From: Adiantum capillus-veneris
Taxonomy: Eukaryota > Streptophyta > Polypodiopsida > Polypodiales > Pteridaceae
Assembly: GCA_014529385.2 (NCBI GenBank)
Contig: CM043969.1
Location: forward strand, 11,261,001-11,325,000
Length of the DNA stretch: 64,000 bases
Direction: 5' to 3'
Below, one piece after another: positions 19,046 through 29,829 of the stretch (the stretch's first letter is position 1; the number at the start of each line of letters is the position of its first letter). A program made the translations under genes and the position numbers. Below the pieces are notes generated by a model. That model saw only the letters and a list, made by a program, of their open reading frames with translations, did no database searches and was not told the DNA's origin.

Positions 19046-20132
19046 CCTCTCGCCACCCTTGTACATATTTATTGATCTTTGGGTGTGAACCACCCCTAGG
19101 GTCACTTGTACCCTCAAATAATAAAACACATGTTGATAAGTGTGTCGAATAACACACCTAACCTTCCTGCATTGGTTTCCTCTCTCTCTCTCTTTCTCAC
19201 GCTCGTAGTCTGCAACAGAAGCCAGTGCTACCATTTCTTGCTACTAGCACCTCCATCAAACTGGTTCAGAGCCACGGTTTGCGCATGCCTACGCGCCTGG
19301 CAGGAAGCAACAATTATTTTCTCTCTCTTTTATTTCGGCCTATCCCTCTCTCTCTACGATTTTCAACCAGCAGGTTTTCTCTCTCTTCTCACTACATCCC
19401 ATAGTCCCTCTAGGTCGCTTGAGGCTATGGGATTCTTCCGTTCTAGAGAAAGCCGGCAAAATCGTCTACAGCAAAGAAAGGGGAAGGGGTTGAAATTTCA
19501 GTAATTTCACAGCACATTGAGGCTTTCCAGGTTAAAATTGCACTTACAGGTTGCAAGAAATTGGGGGTTTTGCTCAATTTGCAGAAATTTCAGCAATTAG
19601 ACCGTCAAAGTTTGGGGCTTCTGCTGAAATTTCATTATTTTACAGACATTTGTGGATGTATTGCAATTTGTGGATAATTTGAGCAAAGAATTTGAGTTCT
19701 ATCTTGAGTTTTTCAAGAAATTACACGAAAACGCAGGTTTATACGCATCAGGAAGTTTATGTTGCACACATTTATGTATTTTACATGCGGAATACTCTCC
19801 ATTGAGTTGATGTATTGCTGAAAATACATTATGCAACAGCTTTTAATCCATTTACAGATTTGAGGTAGTTGTATATGCAATTTGGTTCTACTGTTGAAGT
19901 GGGAGTATTCATGCAAGGAATATATGTCCTATTTGTGTGCTAATATTTCAGCTTTTAGTGCTAAAATTTATCCTTCTTTACTGTTGTACACTTGTGATAA
20001 AGTGCCGGTAACGCAGAGTTACCACTTCTTGCTCTTCTACTGAGTATTGAGCCTGTAAGAGGCAAAAATCTCAGTTTGCAGCGTGCTATCAAAAAATTAC
20101 AACACTGAAATTTTGGTCCTTTTTGCACCGAA

Positions 20133-20940
20133 ATGGCCTCTAATGTGTCGGAGTGGTGAATCAAAGTCTCTCCTTGAAATCAAGAGTTTTGATGGCTCCG
20201 GCTTTGACTTGTGAAAGGATAGAATGCAGGGAATCTTATTCCTAAAAGATTGTGATGATGAACTTTTGGAAGTGAAACCTGCAACTTTGTCAGATGATGA
20301 TTGGGCTAGGCTTAATAAGAAAGCTATTTCTTACATCAGGATGGCTGTGTCTGATGAGGTGCTCACGGACATTAAGCGTCTTGATACTGCTTATGCTAAA
20401 ACATGGAGTTGGATGAGTCGAAGCTTGCATCTGAACACTTGAGTGCTTTCACAAGTATCTCGAGTCAATTGCAAGACTCTGGTTTGCAAGCGTTTGGTGA
20501 TAAAATAAAGGCCATTTTCTTATTGATGACTTTGTCTGACAATTGGGAAGCTTTAGTCGTCTCTTTGAGCAAGAATGCTGCTTTGACAATTGATGGTGTA
20601 CGAGGTTCTATTCTCAATGAAGAGATTAGAAGAAAGACCAGCGGTGAAAGCAACGGGTGAGCGTATAATATAAGAGGCAGGCCTGAAAAGAAGAATAATG
20701 CAAACAATAAAGGCAAGAACAGAAGTAACAGCAGGGGTAAGCCCCAGGATGTTACATGCTATCAATGTGGACACAAAGGGCATAAAAAGCCCGATTGCAG
20801 GTACTACAAGCAGGAACTTGAAAGAAAGAAACAGCAGGGTAAGAAGAAGAAGGATTCTAATGATGCTAAAAGTGATGAGCATGACTTTTCTTCAAAAGAA
20901 TTTGCCAAGGCAAATGTTGCTTTAAGTGTTGTCATTGAAG
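20133..20940 (+). pseudogene. Copia gag with zinc knuckle (element I)
   Basis: ATG at 20133 gives MASNVSE before a frame break. The next frame (open to 20660 in two parts) carries a copia-type gag domain: DGSGFDLW near the start, then MQGILFLKDCDDELL, a TA..W motif, the ..SQLQDSGLQAFGDKIK.. helices and SLSKNAALTIDGV. A CCHC knuckle, CYQCGHKGHKKPDC, follows at about 20757-20798. Stops and at least two frame changes make it non-functional. The role in the family is to form the virus-like particle and bind RNA. Confidence 0.8.
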
Positions 20941-21059
20941 TAAGTGTTGACACGGATGATGCACTTGTTGTTGACTCATGCCTTCATGATGGTAGTGTAG
21001 CAATGGCCAGTGATATGTATATCACAAGATCATAGGTAATTGATGCATTACTTTGAACA

Positions 21060-22253
21060 CAGGATGGTTTGTCACAATCATGGATAGTAGATAGTGGGCC
21101 TCGTTTCATATTACTCCATCTTTGGAGTCCTTTGCTTCATACACTCCAGGTAGTCTGGGTAAAGTATACTTGGGTAATAACCATGCGTGTGAGATCGAGG
21201 GTGTTGGCATATACACTTGATGCTTGAAAATGGTCAAGAGCTGATTCGCATGATGTTAGGTATGTACCTGGCATCAAGAGAAGGTCTACTTTCAGTTGGG
21301 CAGCTAGATGTCAAGGGTTATCACACTATGTTTGGTGTTGGCTCTTGGAAAGTGCTTAAAGGCTCAATGCTGATTGTAAAGAGCAGCAAGAAGGGAACTC
21401 TTTATTACTTACATTGCAAGGATTACCTAGCAAGTTTTTGGTTGTAGCTGAAGTTCACTCTTACAAGGAGCTTTGGCACAAAACACTTGGCCATATGAGT
21501 GAAAAAGGGTTTGGTGTTCTCTCCTCTTTGGGGGGATTTGATGTAAAAGGCCTTGGCCTTGATTTTTGTAATGATTGTATCTATGGAAAACAAATGAAGT
21601 TCTCTTATTCCTCTGGTGTCGCTCGCAAATTGCATGTTCTTGATTTAGTAAATTCTAATGTTTGCACTATACCTGTGAATTCACAGGGAGGTACACGGTA
21701 CTGTGTCTTTCAATGATGATCACAATAGAAAGACACGGGTGTATGTACTAAAGAGTAAAAGTGATATGCTTGACTCATTTAAGAATTTCATGCATTTGTA
21801 ACCACACAAAAAGGACTTAAGCTAAAAGCTATCAGGACGGATAATAGAGGAAAGTATATATCATGTGAGTTTAATAGCTTTAGTGAGATGCATGACATTA
21901 AGCAGGATTTGACAGCCCCTTATAATCCATCATCTAACGGTATGATCGCACAATTTGTGAGAGAGTGAGATGCACGTTGTCCACAGCTAATCTCCCTCAA
22001 GAGTTTTGGGGAGAAGCTCTTAAAACTGCAGTTCATGTGCACAATCGCTCTCCGAATCGTGCGTTAGACAATGGCATCCTTGAGGAGGTTTGGTCTGGCA
22101 AACCGGCTTCATATGACCGACCATTTACGAGTCTTTGATTGCGATGCATTTGTGCATGTACCTATTGATCAAAGGACCAAACTTGACATGAAATCTGTCA
22201 AGGACATCTTCATGGGATATGGAGATGAGGGAGAGATGGGTTACCGAGTTTAG
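21060..22253 (+). pseudogene. Copia protease remnant, pre-integrase and integrase (element I)
   Basis: The phrase SWIVDSGPRF near 21080 corresponds to the copia aspartic protease active site (W-I-V-D-S-G-A). ELWHKTLGHMSEKGF at 21462-21510 is the pre-integrase zinc-binding motif, followed by CNDCIYGKQ. Integrase-core fragments come next (IRTDNRGKY; APYNPSSNG where normally TPQQNG). At about 22110-22245 the copia signature HLRVFDCDAFVHVPIDQRTKLD with FMGYGDEGEMGYRV is clear. Multiple stops and frame changes occur throughout. Confidence 0.8.
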
Positions 22254-22266
22254 ATACCTCAGTACA

Positions 22267-22402
22267 TGTAAGGTGCAGCGGAATGAACGTTGTATTTTCT
22301 CAAGATTAGGATCTTCATTGCTCAAGGTTCCTTTTAATTCTTAGGGAAGGAGAGAGCCTTCCGTCTTAATGCAGAGTGCTATGATCACGAACAAAGTGAG
22401 TG
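22267..22402 (-). repeat. Family A LTR fragment, reversed
   Basis: The reverse complement of TGTAAGGTGCAGCGGAATGA matches the TTCCGCTGCACCTTACA end of family A LTRs. The fragment extends 136 bp inward and most resembles the solo LTR at 7320-7455. The rest of the LTR is missing, and the copy is fused to the gag of element D. Confidence 0.85.
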
Positions 22403-22589
22403 GAGCCGGCCTTCCCTGTCCACCTGCACCTCAATCTGAATCGTCAAAATTCTCTGATGAACCATCAGCTTATTCCCTTGGTTCCCATTCCCTTGCTTCA
22501 TGGGAACCCTCAGATGCGCTATCATTTGATTCCCTTGCTTCTCCGGAATCCTCTGATGAACTTTCATCCGGTTCCTTGTTCTTTCTCTT

Positions 22590-23684
22590 CACTGGAAGAC
22601 TCTTGCCCTATTGAGGTGGTCAATGAGCTAGCATGCATACCAAAACCTTGCTTGACATGTCCCATAAGTCTTTAAATGGAGTCAGACTTCTGTTGTAGAC
22701 AATATTGCCGTATCCCTTTTGGCAAACCACACCAAAACCACTCAAATTGGAACTTCAATGTGACCCTCCGAAACGAGGACACTGGAAAATAGGTATCCCA
22801 AAACCTCTGGCAGTAGTCATCCTAAGCATCTTTCTTAGTCATTCTCTGATGATGCCAAGCAGTGATGGCATCTTCATATTCTTCCTTTATCCAAGCAAAA
22901 GCAAAAATTCTCTTGAATTTTACCCCCTTCTTAGGTGCTTCTCTCATAAAAACAAAAGTATACCACCATGTCTGTGCATTTCCTTTCGAGTAAGACACTA
23001 CCCTTCGCACCTTGGAGCGTTCCGAGAAACAACCTCCCAAGAAGGCGACGTCAAACTGACGTAAGAATTCATGAGCTTGATGAATGTCTTGGTAGCCTGA
23101 AAACGTGGCAAACTTGACTGCTTGACCCCCATCCTTGAACTCCTTGATCTTCTTGTTCTTTTTCTCACTGTCACAAGAGGACAAGCTCTCCTCCTCTGAA
23201 CTGCTAGATGGCCTCCATGCCTGCTAGACTTTTTCAAAAATCTGTTTTTCTGGCTTTTACTCCGCTTCTTCTGCCTTTTCTCATCCTCTCTAGAACTAGA
23301 GGACAACAAACTATCAAAACTCTCTTAAGACAAAGAAAAATTTGGGTCATCCTCGATACGAACACGCTTCTTGGATCTGCTTACCACCTCGAAAGTCAAC
23401 TTCCGACCCAAATAACCGAGAAAATCCACAAATTTATTCTTCTTCTGTGAATATGTTAAGCTTTTTATTGACTTGTTCATCTTCTTTTCAAGAGCTTTGT
23501 GAAACTCTTTTTGCGAGTACAATTTTTGCTTTTTTGCACTCAGCTTTTTTTTTAGCTTTCTTACCGTCTTGAGAGGAGAATCAATTGCCTCTTGCCATCC
23601 TAAGTAAATCTCATTAATCAGGTAATTCTTCAGGTGATTCACATATTTCGGATCTTTGGAATACTTATCAATCTTTTCATACAC
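22590..23684 (-). pseudogene. Ty3-type gag of element D
   Basis: The minus frames at 23684-23325 and 23184-22822 give a Lys-rich N-terminal region (KKLSAKKQKLYS...), an acidic/serine linker, and then a retrotransposon gag domain: VKFATFSGYQDIHQAHEFLRQF, followed by KGNAQTWWYTF, the A-x-x-W-W motif of this family. Further gag-like sequence continues to about 22590 in shifted frames. Stops separate the parts, so it is a pseudogene. The acidic stretch between 22600 and 22403 may be its C-terminal linker. Confidence 0.72.
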
Positions 23685-23867
23685 GTGTCAACCTACAGTT
23701 GACGTTTGTACTCCGATTGGTTTCTTATGTTCCCAGGCTAGGTTTCAGCTTTTCTTTATCTCCCCGCAGACCATAGGTCAAAGGGATGTCGTCTTTGTCA
23801 GATTCTCCGCGAGAACCCATGTGTGCTGCAGAAAGGATCAGATCCTCTATAGAGGAAGAATCGTTTT

Positions 23868-23879
23868 GAGCTCTGATAC
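23868..23879 (-). other. Primer-binding site of element D
   Basis: GCTCTGATACC on the plus strand is the complement of GGTATCAGAGC, the initiator tRNA-Met site. The first T of the usual TGGTATC is not conserved. It sits two bases from the LTR end. Confidence 0.8.
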
Positions 23880-23881
23880 CG

Positions 23882-24535
23882 CTGTTACAGGCTTGGACAC
23901 TCCAAGTGAGTAATCAATAGCAACACACAAACAAAAATTGCAAAATCACTTAACTTTAAATAGAGAGAAAGTGAGAAGGAAAGTTGGCACGGCACGGTAG
24001 AGTTCCAAGCCAAGACGCACGGGCCCCAAAGACTAGTGCCCCTTTCAGTATTTTTTTATTATTGCTCTTTGCAAAGTACAACTTGTGAGGATCCAACTCT
24101 CACTAAGACTCAACATCCAAATGCTCTCTCAAGAGAGGCCCCTGGGCACTTATAAATGTACAAGGGATGCCCAAATGCAGAGCCCCAAAAGCATATGATC
24201 CAAAAGCTTTCATTCCCAAAAACATTGTGCAAAATCTGCAAGAATTAAACAGTGTACAAAAATCCGTGCAGCAGTGCCACATGGCAGCTCAACGCCTTTA
24301 CGAAAATCCTAGCCAGAGGTCAAGCTTTTGACGTTTTTAGGTCAAGCCCCTCCGTCGGTGCTTCATAAGTTCTTCAAGTCAATAGAGGTTAGGTTTTTAA
24401 TTCTTAAACCCCTTTAGGCCTCTTGGCCACATCTTCGAGGTTCAAAACTTCTTCAATTCTTCTAGTTCCAATTTCTCTTTGTCCTCCCAGCCAATTTTCT
24501 TCCAGTTGGACACGCCACGTTATCACTTTGTGTTA
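23882..24535 (-). repeat. LTR of element D
   Basis: On the minus strand it ends ...CCTGTAACA just before the primer site and begins near AACACAAAGTGATAACGTGG. Its ATAATAAAAAAATACTGAAAGGGGC stretch matches the B LTR near 15900. The 5' end is mutated from the expected TGTCACAA, so the outer border is approximate. Confidence 0.7.
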
Positions 24536-25585
24536 AAATAAATACCTAAAAGACTAAAATAATAACTAGGATCATATTGGGCATCCACTTCAGAAACATT
24601 AACTTTAACAACCAAGCCCACACCAATGTGTGGGTTTTTAAGAGCTTGTTCTGTTTTTATAATGCTTCCACGGGATGAGGAAGAGATATTAAAGTGTTGA
24701 AGGAGGGAGAAGATGGTGCTTCTTCAAAGAGATGAGATGCCAAGGATGTAGAGGCCATCACACAAGACCTCTCACAAAGGAGAGCATGCTAAGACACTAC
24801 TAAAAAAGTTGCCGATGGCAAAGTCTTCGTCCTCCTCTGGCCCTGAGATTCCAACAGCATTTTGAAATGCTTGCTGGGGGAGCCTTGATACTTTGCAATT
24901 TGAAGGAGCATCCAGCAGGTGTACGCAGCTTTGGACTGCGATTTGCACTGTTGTTAATACACTCCTATTTCAACTACTTGTGCTGCCCCCCTTGGACGGC
25001 CTTCTGAAACGTTTTGTGGGGCCGGTCTTGTCAGTTTGTAGCAAACAGGCAAGGGTTGCCAGTCCAACTCTCCACAAAGGGTATGGCCTCAACATGCACG
25101 GCAAAAATTATCCGAAATCAACACTCAACTATGGAAGTGACTTAATGAACTCAATTAGCAGCCTTGGTAATTGCTAACTAACTAGCGGAGTGCACTGGTG
25201 GCCAAGGAAGTACGCTTGCAAATCACCAAGGAAAGGCTAGATTTCAACAACCTCAGCTTTTTTTCTGCGGGGGAAGCTGTCTTAGTCTCCCAAAGCAAGG
25301 TACGAGTTTTGAGAAAGGACAGCGGCAAAGGCAACCTTGACGAGGACAGCAATAACAATGGTTTCATCGAGAAGATCCACGTGGCGTGGCCACAGTGGCC
25401 TTGGATTGCAGTCTATAGCCCGGTGGCGGTTGCCGCAACATGCTTTAGCTAGACAGAGGCACAAGAACGGCAAAGAGGGGCAATTAATTATTAGATACTT
25501 GATTTGGATCCATATGTCGGAGTTGAAGTCATCAATGTTTGAACCTGTGTCGGAGTTCAAGGCACACTGCATCTGGCAAGGAACC
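24536..25585. other. Stretch without recognised gene
   Basis: Mixed-composition sequence with short open frames and no domain that I recognise. A perfect 7-bp hairpin (CCCACAC, loop CAAT) at 24617-24634 is followed by a T-run. It is probably old mobile-element debris. Confidence 0.4.
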
Positions 25586-25771
25586 TGCTAGAGTTTTGGC
25601 ATCTCAAGTGAACTGCCAATGTGATCCCATTATTTAGTTTATCTTTTAGGTATTTATTTTACTTTTTTCGCAGTCTAGGTAGGGCAATTTACTGATGTTG
25701 CTATATAAGCAACCCCTTGCCTCCATTGTATACCCATTCAGTTATTAATTGCCAAGGTTGATTGGTTCAGG

Positions 25772-25849
<78 letters not shown>

Positions 25850-25903
25850 GTGCGCGTGCTTACTCCCCTTGGTCTCTGAACTTCCACAACGTCAATTTTG
25901 ACA
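25586..25903 (+). repeat. TRIM LTR copy 1
   Basis: It starts TGCTAGAGTTTTGGCATCTC and ends TTTTGACA. It contains AGGTAGGGCAATTT and CTATATAAGCAACCCC, followed by a (CT)n tract of about 74 bp at 25774-25847. Confidence 0.82.
25676..25716 (+). promoter_or_regulatory. Predicted core promoter of the TRIM LTR
   Basis: AGGTAGGGCAATTT, about 10 bases, then CTATATAAGCAACCCC. The layout is nearly the same as in the family A LTR at 6610-6650 although the two LTRs are otherwise different. A copy is at about 27226-27268; in LTR copy 3 the TATA part is altered. Confidence 0.6.
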
Positions 25904-25915
25904 TGGTATCAGAGC
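25904..25915 (+). other. Primer-binding site of the TRIM-like element
   Basis: TGGTATCAGAGC directly follows the LTR end TTTTGACA, a perfect initiator tRNA-Met match. After LTR copies 2 and 3 the site is mutated or absent. Confidence 0.85.
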
Positions 25916-27129
25916 AGTCATGCTTGAAGCCCTTGGAGTGGAGGAGCAAAGTGGAGGAGAAGAAACACATCGCCGGCGTTGCCCTCCCACTCAATGTCGC
26001 TGCCCTTTAGCGTTTCAAAACGTTGTTGTCCCTAAGATTGACGGCGATGTCCCCTTGCGTTTTGAAATGCACACCAACAGGCCTTCTTCCCTAGCTTGTC
26101 TTCGCAGTTTGTTTTCTCTTGCGGCAGCGTTTCAAAATGTTGCCCCCTAGCCCGCCTCCATCCCCTGCCGACAGTCCACGCTCTCCCCCCCTATCCCCTG
26201 CCTTTCGAGACGACCTTGGAGACGACAGTGGTCCACCCCTCTTTCAAAGAGCCCGGTGTTTTAAAACGATGTGGGCTGTGAAGGACCTTTGGAGATCTAG
26301 AGAGGGGGCAACAGGACAGCAAGAGCGGTTTGAGAGACGGACAAGTAAAAGCAGATTGTGAGGACGGCTTGGGAATTTTGAGGCTTGGTTCGTATGGCCA
26401 TTTTTTTTTGGGAGTTGAGAAGGTACCAGATTACCAGATTTTGCAACTTCATCATGTCCCCCCCCTTGCTCGAGCACCCACGACGACAACAACCAAAACC
26501 AACAAGTGGCTATGGATAGCGGATCAACCATCCAGTTAGCGACCTATGCATCGGCACAGTTCTCTAGAAAATCGGTGAATTGTTTGGCTCGAGATTGTAA
26601 AGCCAAAAGCAAATGCCCGAGCTCGCTAGAGGACACAGGCGCAGGCAAGCTTGACAAGGATGGTGGTACCAGTACTCAGTTAGCTGCCTTGGTACACACG
26701 AGGTACAACCACAGTTCTTATGAATGTGACTAGACGCTTTGTTTGGCTCGAGAGTTTGAAGCCAAAGGCAAAAGCATGAACTCACAGATAGACAAAGATA
26801 AAAGCAAGCTGGACCGAGATTATAGAAATAGGAGATCGGCATGGCAGGCGTGGTGGCGGCCACAGTGGCCTCGACGTCAGATTTCTAGTCAAAAGTCAAG
26901 TGTCACCGCTAGCTTCAGTCAGAGAGGCTGTGAGTGGTAAAGAGGGGCAAGGAGTACTCCCTATTTTCTACAAAGGCAACCGATGCTCAAGATGGAATTA
27001 TTTTCAGGTACAAAGTTGAGGGGAGCAAACCGAGGTGTATCCAGTTGGTGGCCACTTCTGGGTGTCCATGGTAGCTTCTTTATCGACTTGGGTCTCACTA
27101 TTGATGCCCACTATGAGCTGCAGAGAGGG

Positions 27130-27320
27130 TGTTAAGAGTTTTGGTATCTCAAGTGGACTACCCAATGTGATCTCATTATTTAGTTTGTCTTTTAAGTATT
27201 TATTTTACTTATTTGTCAAAGACTGGGTAGGGAAATTTACTGAGGTTGCCATATAAGCAACCCCTTGCCTCCGTTGTAAACATATTCAGTTATTCATTGC
27301 CAAGGTTGATTGGTTCAGGA

Positions 27321-27367
<47 letters not shown>

Positions 27368-27401
27368 TGGTCTCTATGCTTCCGCATCTTTGACTTTGAC
27401 A
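27130..27401 (+). repeat. TRIM LTR copy 2
   Basis: It starts TGTTAAGAGTTTTGGTATCTC and ends ACTTTGACA, with a (CT)n tract at 27323-27365. It is close to copy 1 outside the CT tract. GAACCAACATGAC follows in place of a good primer site. Confidence 0.8.
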
Positions 27402-27740
27402 GAACCAACATGACGATACAAAACAATATGGATGTAGTGCACACGATCCATTGTTGTTGGCGATAGTATGGACAGGGTGTGTTGCAAAGTTCATTATCTT
27501 ATAAAATTTGAAAGTGATGTGTTCACAGTTCACGAATGGGGATTCCTGGACGTAATGTGGTCTATAGTTCAAACTTACTATGAGGCAACAGGTGCTCGAG
27601 AAGGCATTCTTTTCCGTGATAAGTTGGTGGCTGCAAATCCGAGGTACATCCAATAGTAGACCTGACTATTGGGGTGTCCATGGTAGCTTCTTCGTCAACT
27701 TAGTCTTCCTACATATGTCCACTATGAGCTGCAAAGAGGG

Positions 27741-27994
27741 TGTTAAAGTTTATGTATCTCAAGAGAATGCCCAATGTGATCCTTATTGCTAATTTGTCTT
27801 TCAAGTATTTATTTTACTTATTTGACATGATTCTGGGTAGGGCAATTTTCTGAGAAGGGTGCATAAGGCCTCCAAGTTAGTATATACTATAAAGGGACAC
27901 CTCTTCCCCCATTGTATAATTATCTAAGCCATTGATGTGTCAGTTGGTACAGCTCTCGTGCATTCTCTCCCTAACTCTATGTTTCCGCATCGTT
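27741..27994 (+). repeat. TRIM LTR copy 3, diverged
   Basis: It starts TGTTAAAGTTTATGTATCTC and shares GGGTAGGGCAATTTTCTGAG and GTTTCCGCATCGTT with the other copies. The CT tract is replaced by mixed sequence and the 3' end is approximate. Confidence 0.65.
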
Positions 27995-29337
27995 GGTGGT
28001 ATGGACACCAACCCTTGTGGTAGAGGCTAGCTACCACTGCAAGTTCCCTGGCTCGAGGACAAGCCCATATTGGCTCTCTGGCTGGGAGGCGAGCCTGATG
28101 TCTACATTGTGCTCGTCTTTGTGTGAACATGACGTGTATCATGTCATGTATGAAAGATAAATCCAATTGAGTATATTACATCTCTCAAGTTAGTGGGCAT
28201 TGTGGGAACAATCTCTTACTCTTGTCTTGCTTAAGACCCATCTAGGAAAGTGGAGGCTTGTTGAAACAAATAGAAGTGCGGGAAGCCCTAACAAAAGCTA
28301 GTTGCTAAAGTGTCTGCAAAAATTGTTGTCTATATAAAAGATCAAGATCTACACGAAAACAACTCAAGTAGTACAGGCAAAGCGGAAAATTACATGCCTT
28401 CAAAACCTAGCACACCTTTAAAATCCAAACTTCCAAATAGAAACACATGATTCACTTAAACTAAAGAGGATTTCCCAAAGCAAATATTCAAAATATACAA
28501 GAAATACCTGAAAAGAGCATTTATATATTGTACCTTGTTCACATGCCAACCTTTGAGAAGGTATCCTAGCTAGAGTATGCACCACCTCAATGGCTTCAAT
28601 CTCTTATTCCTAGCACTCATTCATGACTTGTACAATCTCTCTTTCTTTGTATAAATACAATCTTCAGTGTATGTATGAATGTAATGTGGTGATTTTGTTG
28701 TCCAAGTATAGTATATACCACATAGAAATCTCCCAAATAGACATCATGCAAACTCATGGTAGTCATCCACAAGACTACATAAACAACAACCTCAATCATA
28801 AGGGTGCATTGAGTAACACGATTCCTCTTTGAAAGACGGCATGCGTGTGTTTGCCTTTTGGCCCATCAAATGCAAGGTGACAATACATACTCCCCTGCAA
28901 AAGAATTACACAAACAAAAGCTTGTTAAAAATTGGAAAAATCCAAATTTCAACAAAAGATCGTGCCCTTCCAAGGTTCTGGGAAATTTATTTTCAAGATC
29001 ATAGGCAATTCCTTTCTATGTTTTTTCAAAAAGGAAATCTTACAAATTTGAGCGTGATCCTCCACAGTTTTACACCACCGTAGCGGCATGATTGTAATAC
29101 ATTTTATTTTTCCGAACATTTCCTTCCAGACTCACACATACGCATCCACTTTAACGCCATCTGTAGAATGCAGAATTTGGCCACCCACATTGAACACAGT
29201 ATTGATTAGAACATGTTACTTATCAAAGGCCAGTACAGCCTATATGTTTTGCTCTTAATTGAATCAATGGAGTATAACTGCTTGAGCGGCTAGCCTTGAT
29301 ATAATTTCAACGCCAATACCTTTTCTAAAGTCTCCTC

Positions 29338-29342
<5 letters not shown>
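27995..29342. other. AT-rich stretch without recognised gene
   Basis: Short open frames only, with no domain or element signature that I can name. It lies between the TRIM array and the (GT)n(GA)n tract. Confidence 0.4.

Positions 29343-29435
<93 letters not shown>
29343..29435. repeat. Compound microsatellite (GT)n(GA)n
   Basis: About 25 GT units run directly into about 21 GA units. Open frames across it (CVCVCV, ERERER) are artefacts of the repeat. Confidence 0.95.
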
Positions 29436-29436
<1 letters not shown>

Positions 29437-29829
29437 CACGTACCTGATGAAGTTCAGAGGAGCATTAGGCCTACACTGTAAAGTAACAGCTGAAGTTCTT
29501 TTAACTGGTTTAGAACACGTGTCACACATAGGTCCTCGAACCTCGGACTAAGAGCGAGTTGAGCACTTTTTCTTTTTTTTTGAAGTCTTGTTGATGGAAA
29601 TTACAAGTGGGAACCTCAGAGATATAAAAAGCGGAGCTCCATGCGGCTCCAAAGGCTAGAAACAATCAAAGTAAATCATGTAGGCATCAAGAGTGATGTC
29701 CCAAGCATCATGAGCGAAATGCACTGCTTGATCAAGCGACAATTTGAAATAGGAAAAGGGGTCAACATCAGTGCCTTGAAACATCAATCAGTTCCTATGG
29801 GCCCACGTAACCCAAAATCTGACCCAAGT

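Larger units (their letters stand above)
4960..19127 (+). mobile_element. LINE 1 (non-LTR retrotransposon), split by several LTR insertions
   Basis: ORF1-like coding is followed by an apurinic endonuclease-like domain, a reverse transcriptase and a C-terminal zinc-binding region, all on the plus strand and in the right order. Three insertions interrupt it: 6312-7455, 9632-16079 and 16209 to about 17964, each flanked by a 5-bp duplication. With these removed, about 4.8 kb of LINE remains, a normal size for a plant L1-type element. It ends near an AATAATAAAACAC stretch at 19115-19127. Frameshifts, stops and mutated catalytic residues show that it is dead. Confidence 0.8.
19128..22262 (+). mobile_element. 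Ty1/copia element relic I
   Basis: Gag, zinc knuckle, protease remnant, pre-integrase and integrase segments follow in copia order on the plus strand. A primer site like TGGTTCAGAGCCA is at 19262-19274, one base shorter than the usual TGGTATCAGAGCCA, so an LTR remnant should lie just upstream, but I cannot define its ends. The element stops at 22262, where a reversed family A LTR fragment begins. No reverse transcriptase or RNase H is seen. Confidence 0.78.
22403..24535 (-). mobile_element. Ty3-like LTR element D, minus strand, truncated
   Basis: On the minus strand the order is LTR (24535-23882), primer-binding site, gag, then truncation at the family A LTR fragment. Only gag is coding. The LTR resembles those of B and C, and the gag type is Ty3, which suggests that the whole B/C/D group is Ty3-derived. 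Confidence 0.75.
25586..27994 (+). mobile_element. TRIM-like LTR element with three LTRs in tandem
   Basis: Three related LTR copies in the same orientation (25586-25903, 27130-27401 and 27741 to about 27994) enclose two interiors of about 1.2 kb and 0.34 kb. A perfect TGGTATCAGAGC follows the first LTR. The ends of the two interiors are homologous (GGGTGTCCATGGTAGCTTCTT and CACTATGAGCTGCA), so this is LTR-interior-LTR-interior-LTR. No gag or pol domain is visible. Short LTRs and a non-coding interior fit a TRIM (terminal-repeat retrotransposon in miniature), which depends on enzymes of other elements. The larger interior has an imperfect repeat of its own: TGTTTGGCTCGAGA near 26580 and 26740. 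Confidence 0.75.

Noticed and set aside
24617-24634. Hairpin followed by T-run, like a bacterial intrinsic terminator
   Set aside because: The surroundings are nuclear plant repeats with no bacterial genes, so a terminator role is not supported; it may be chance.
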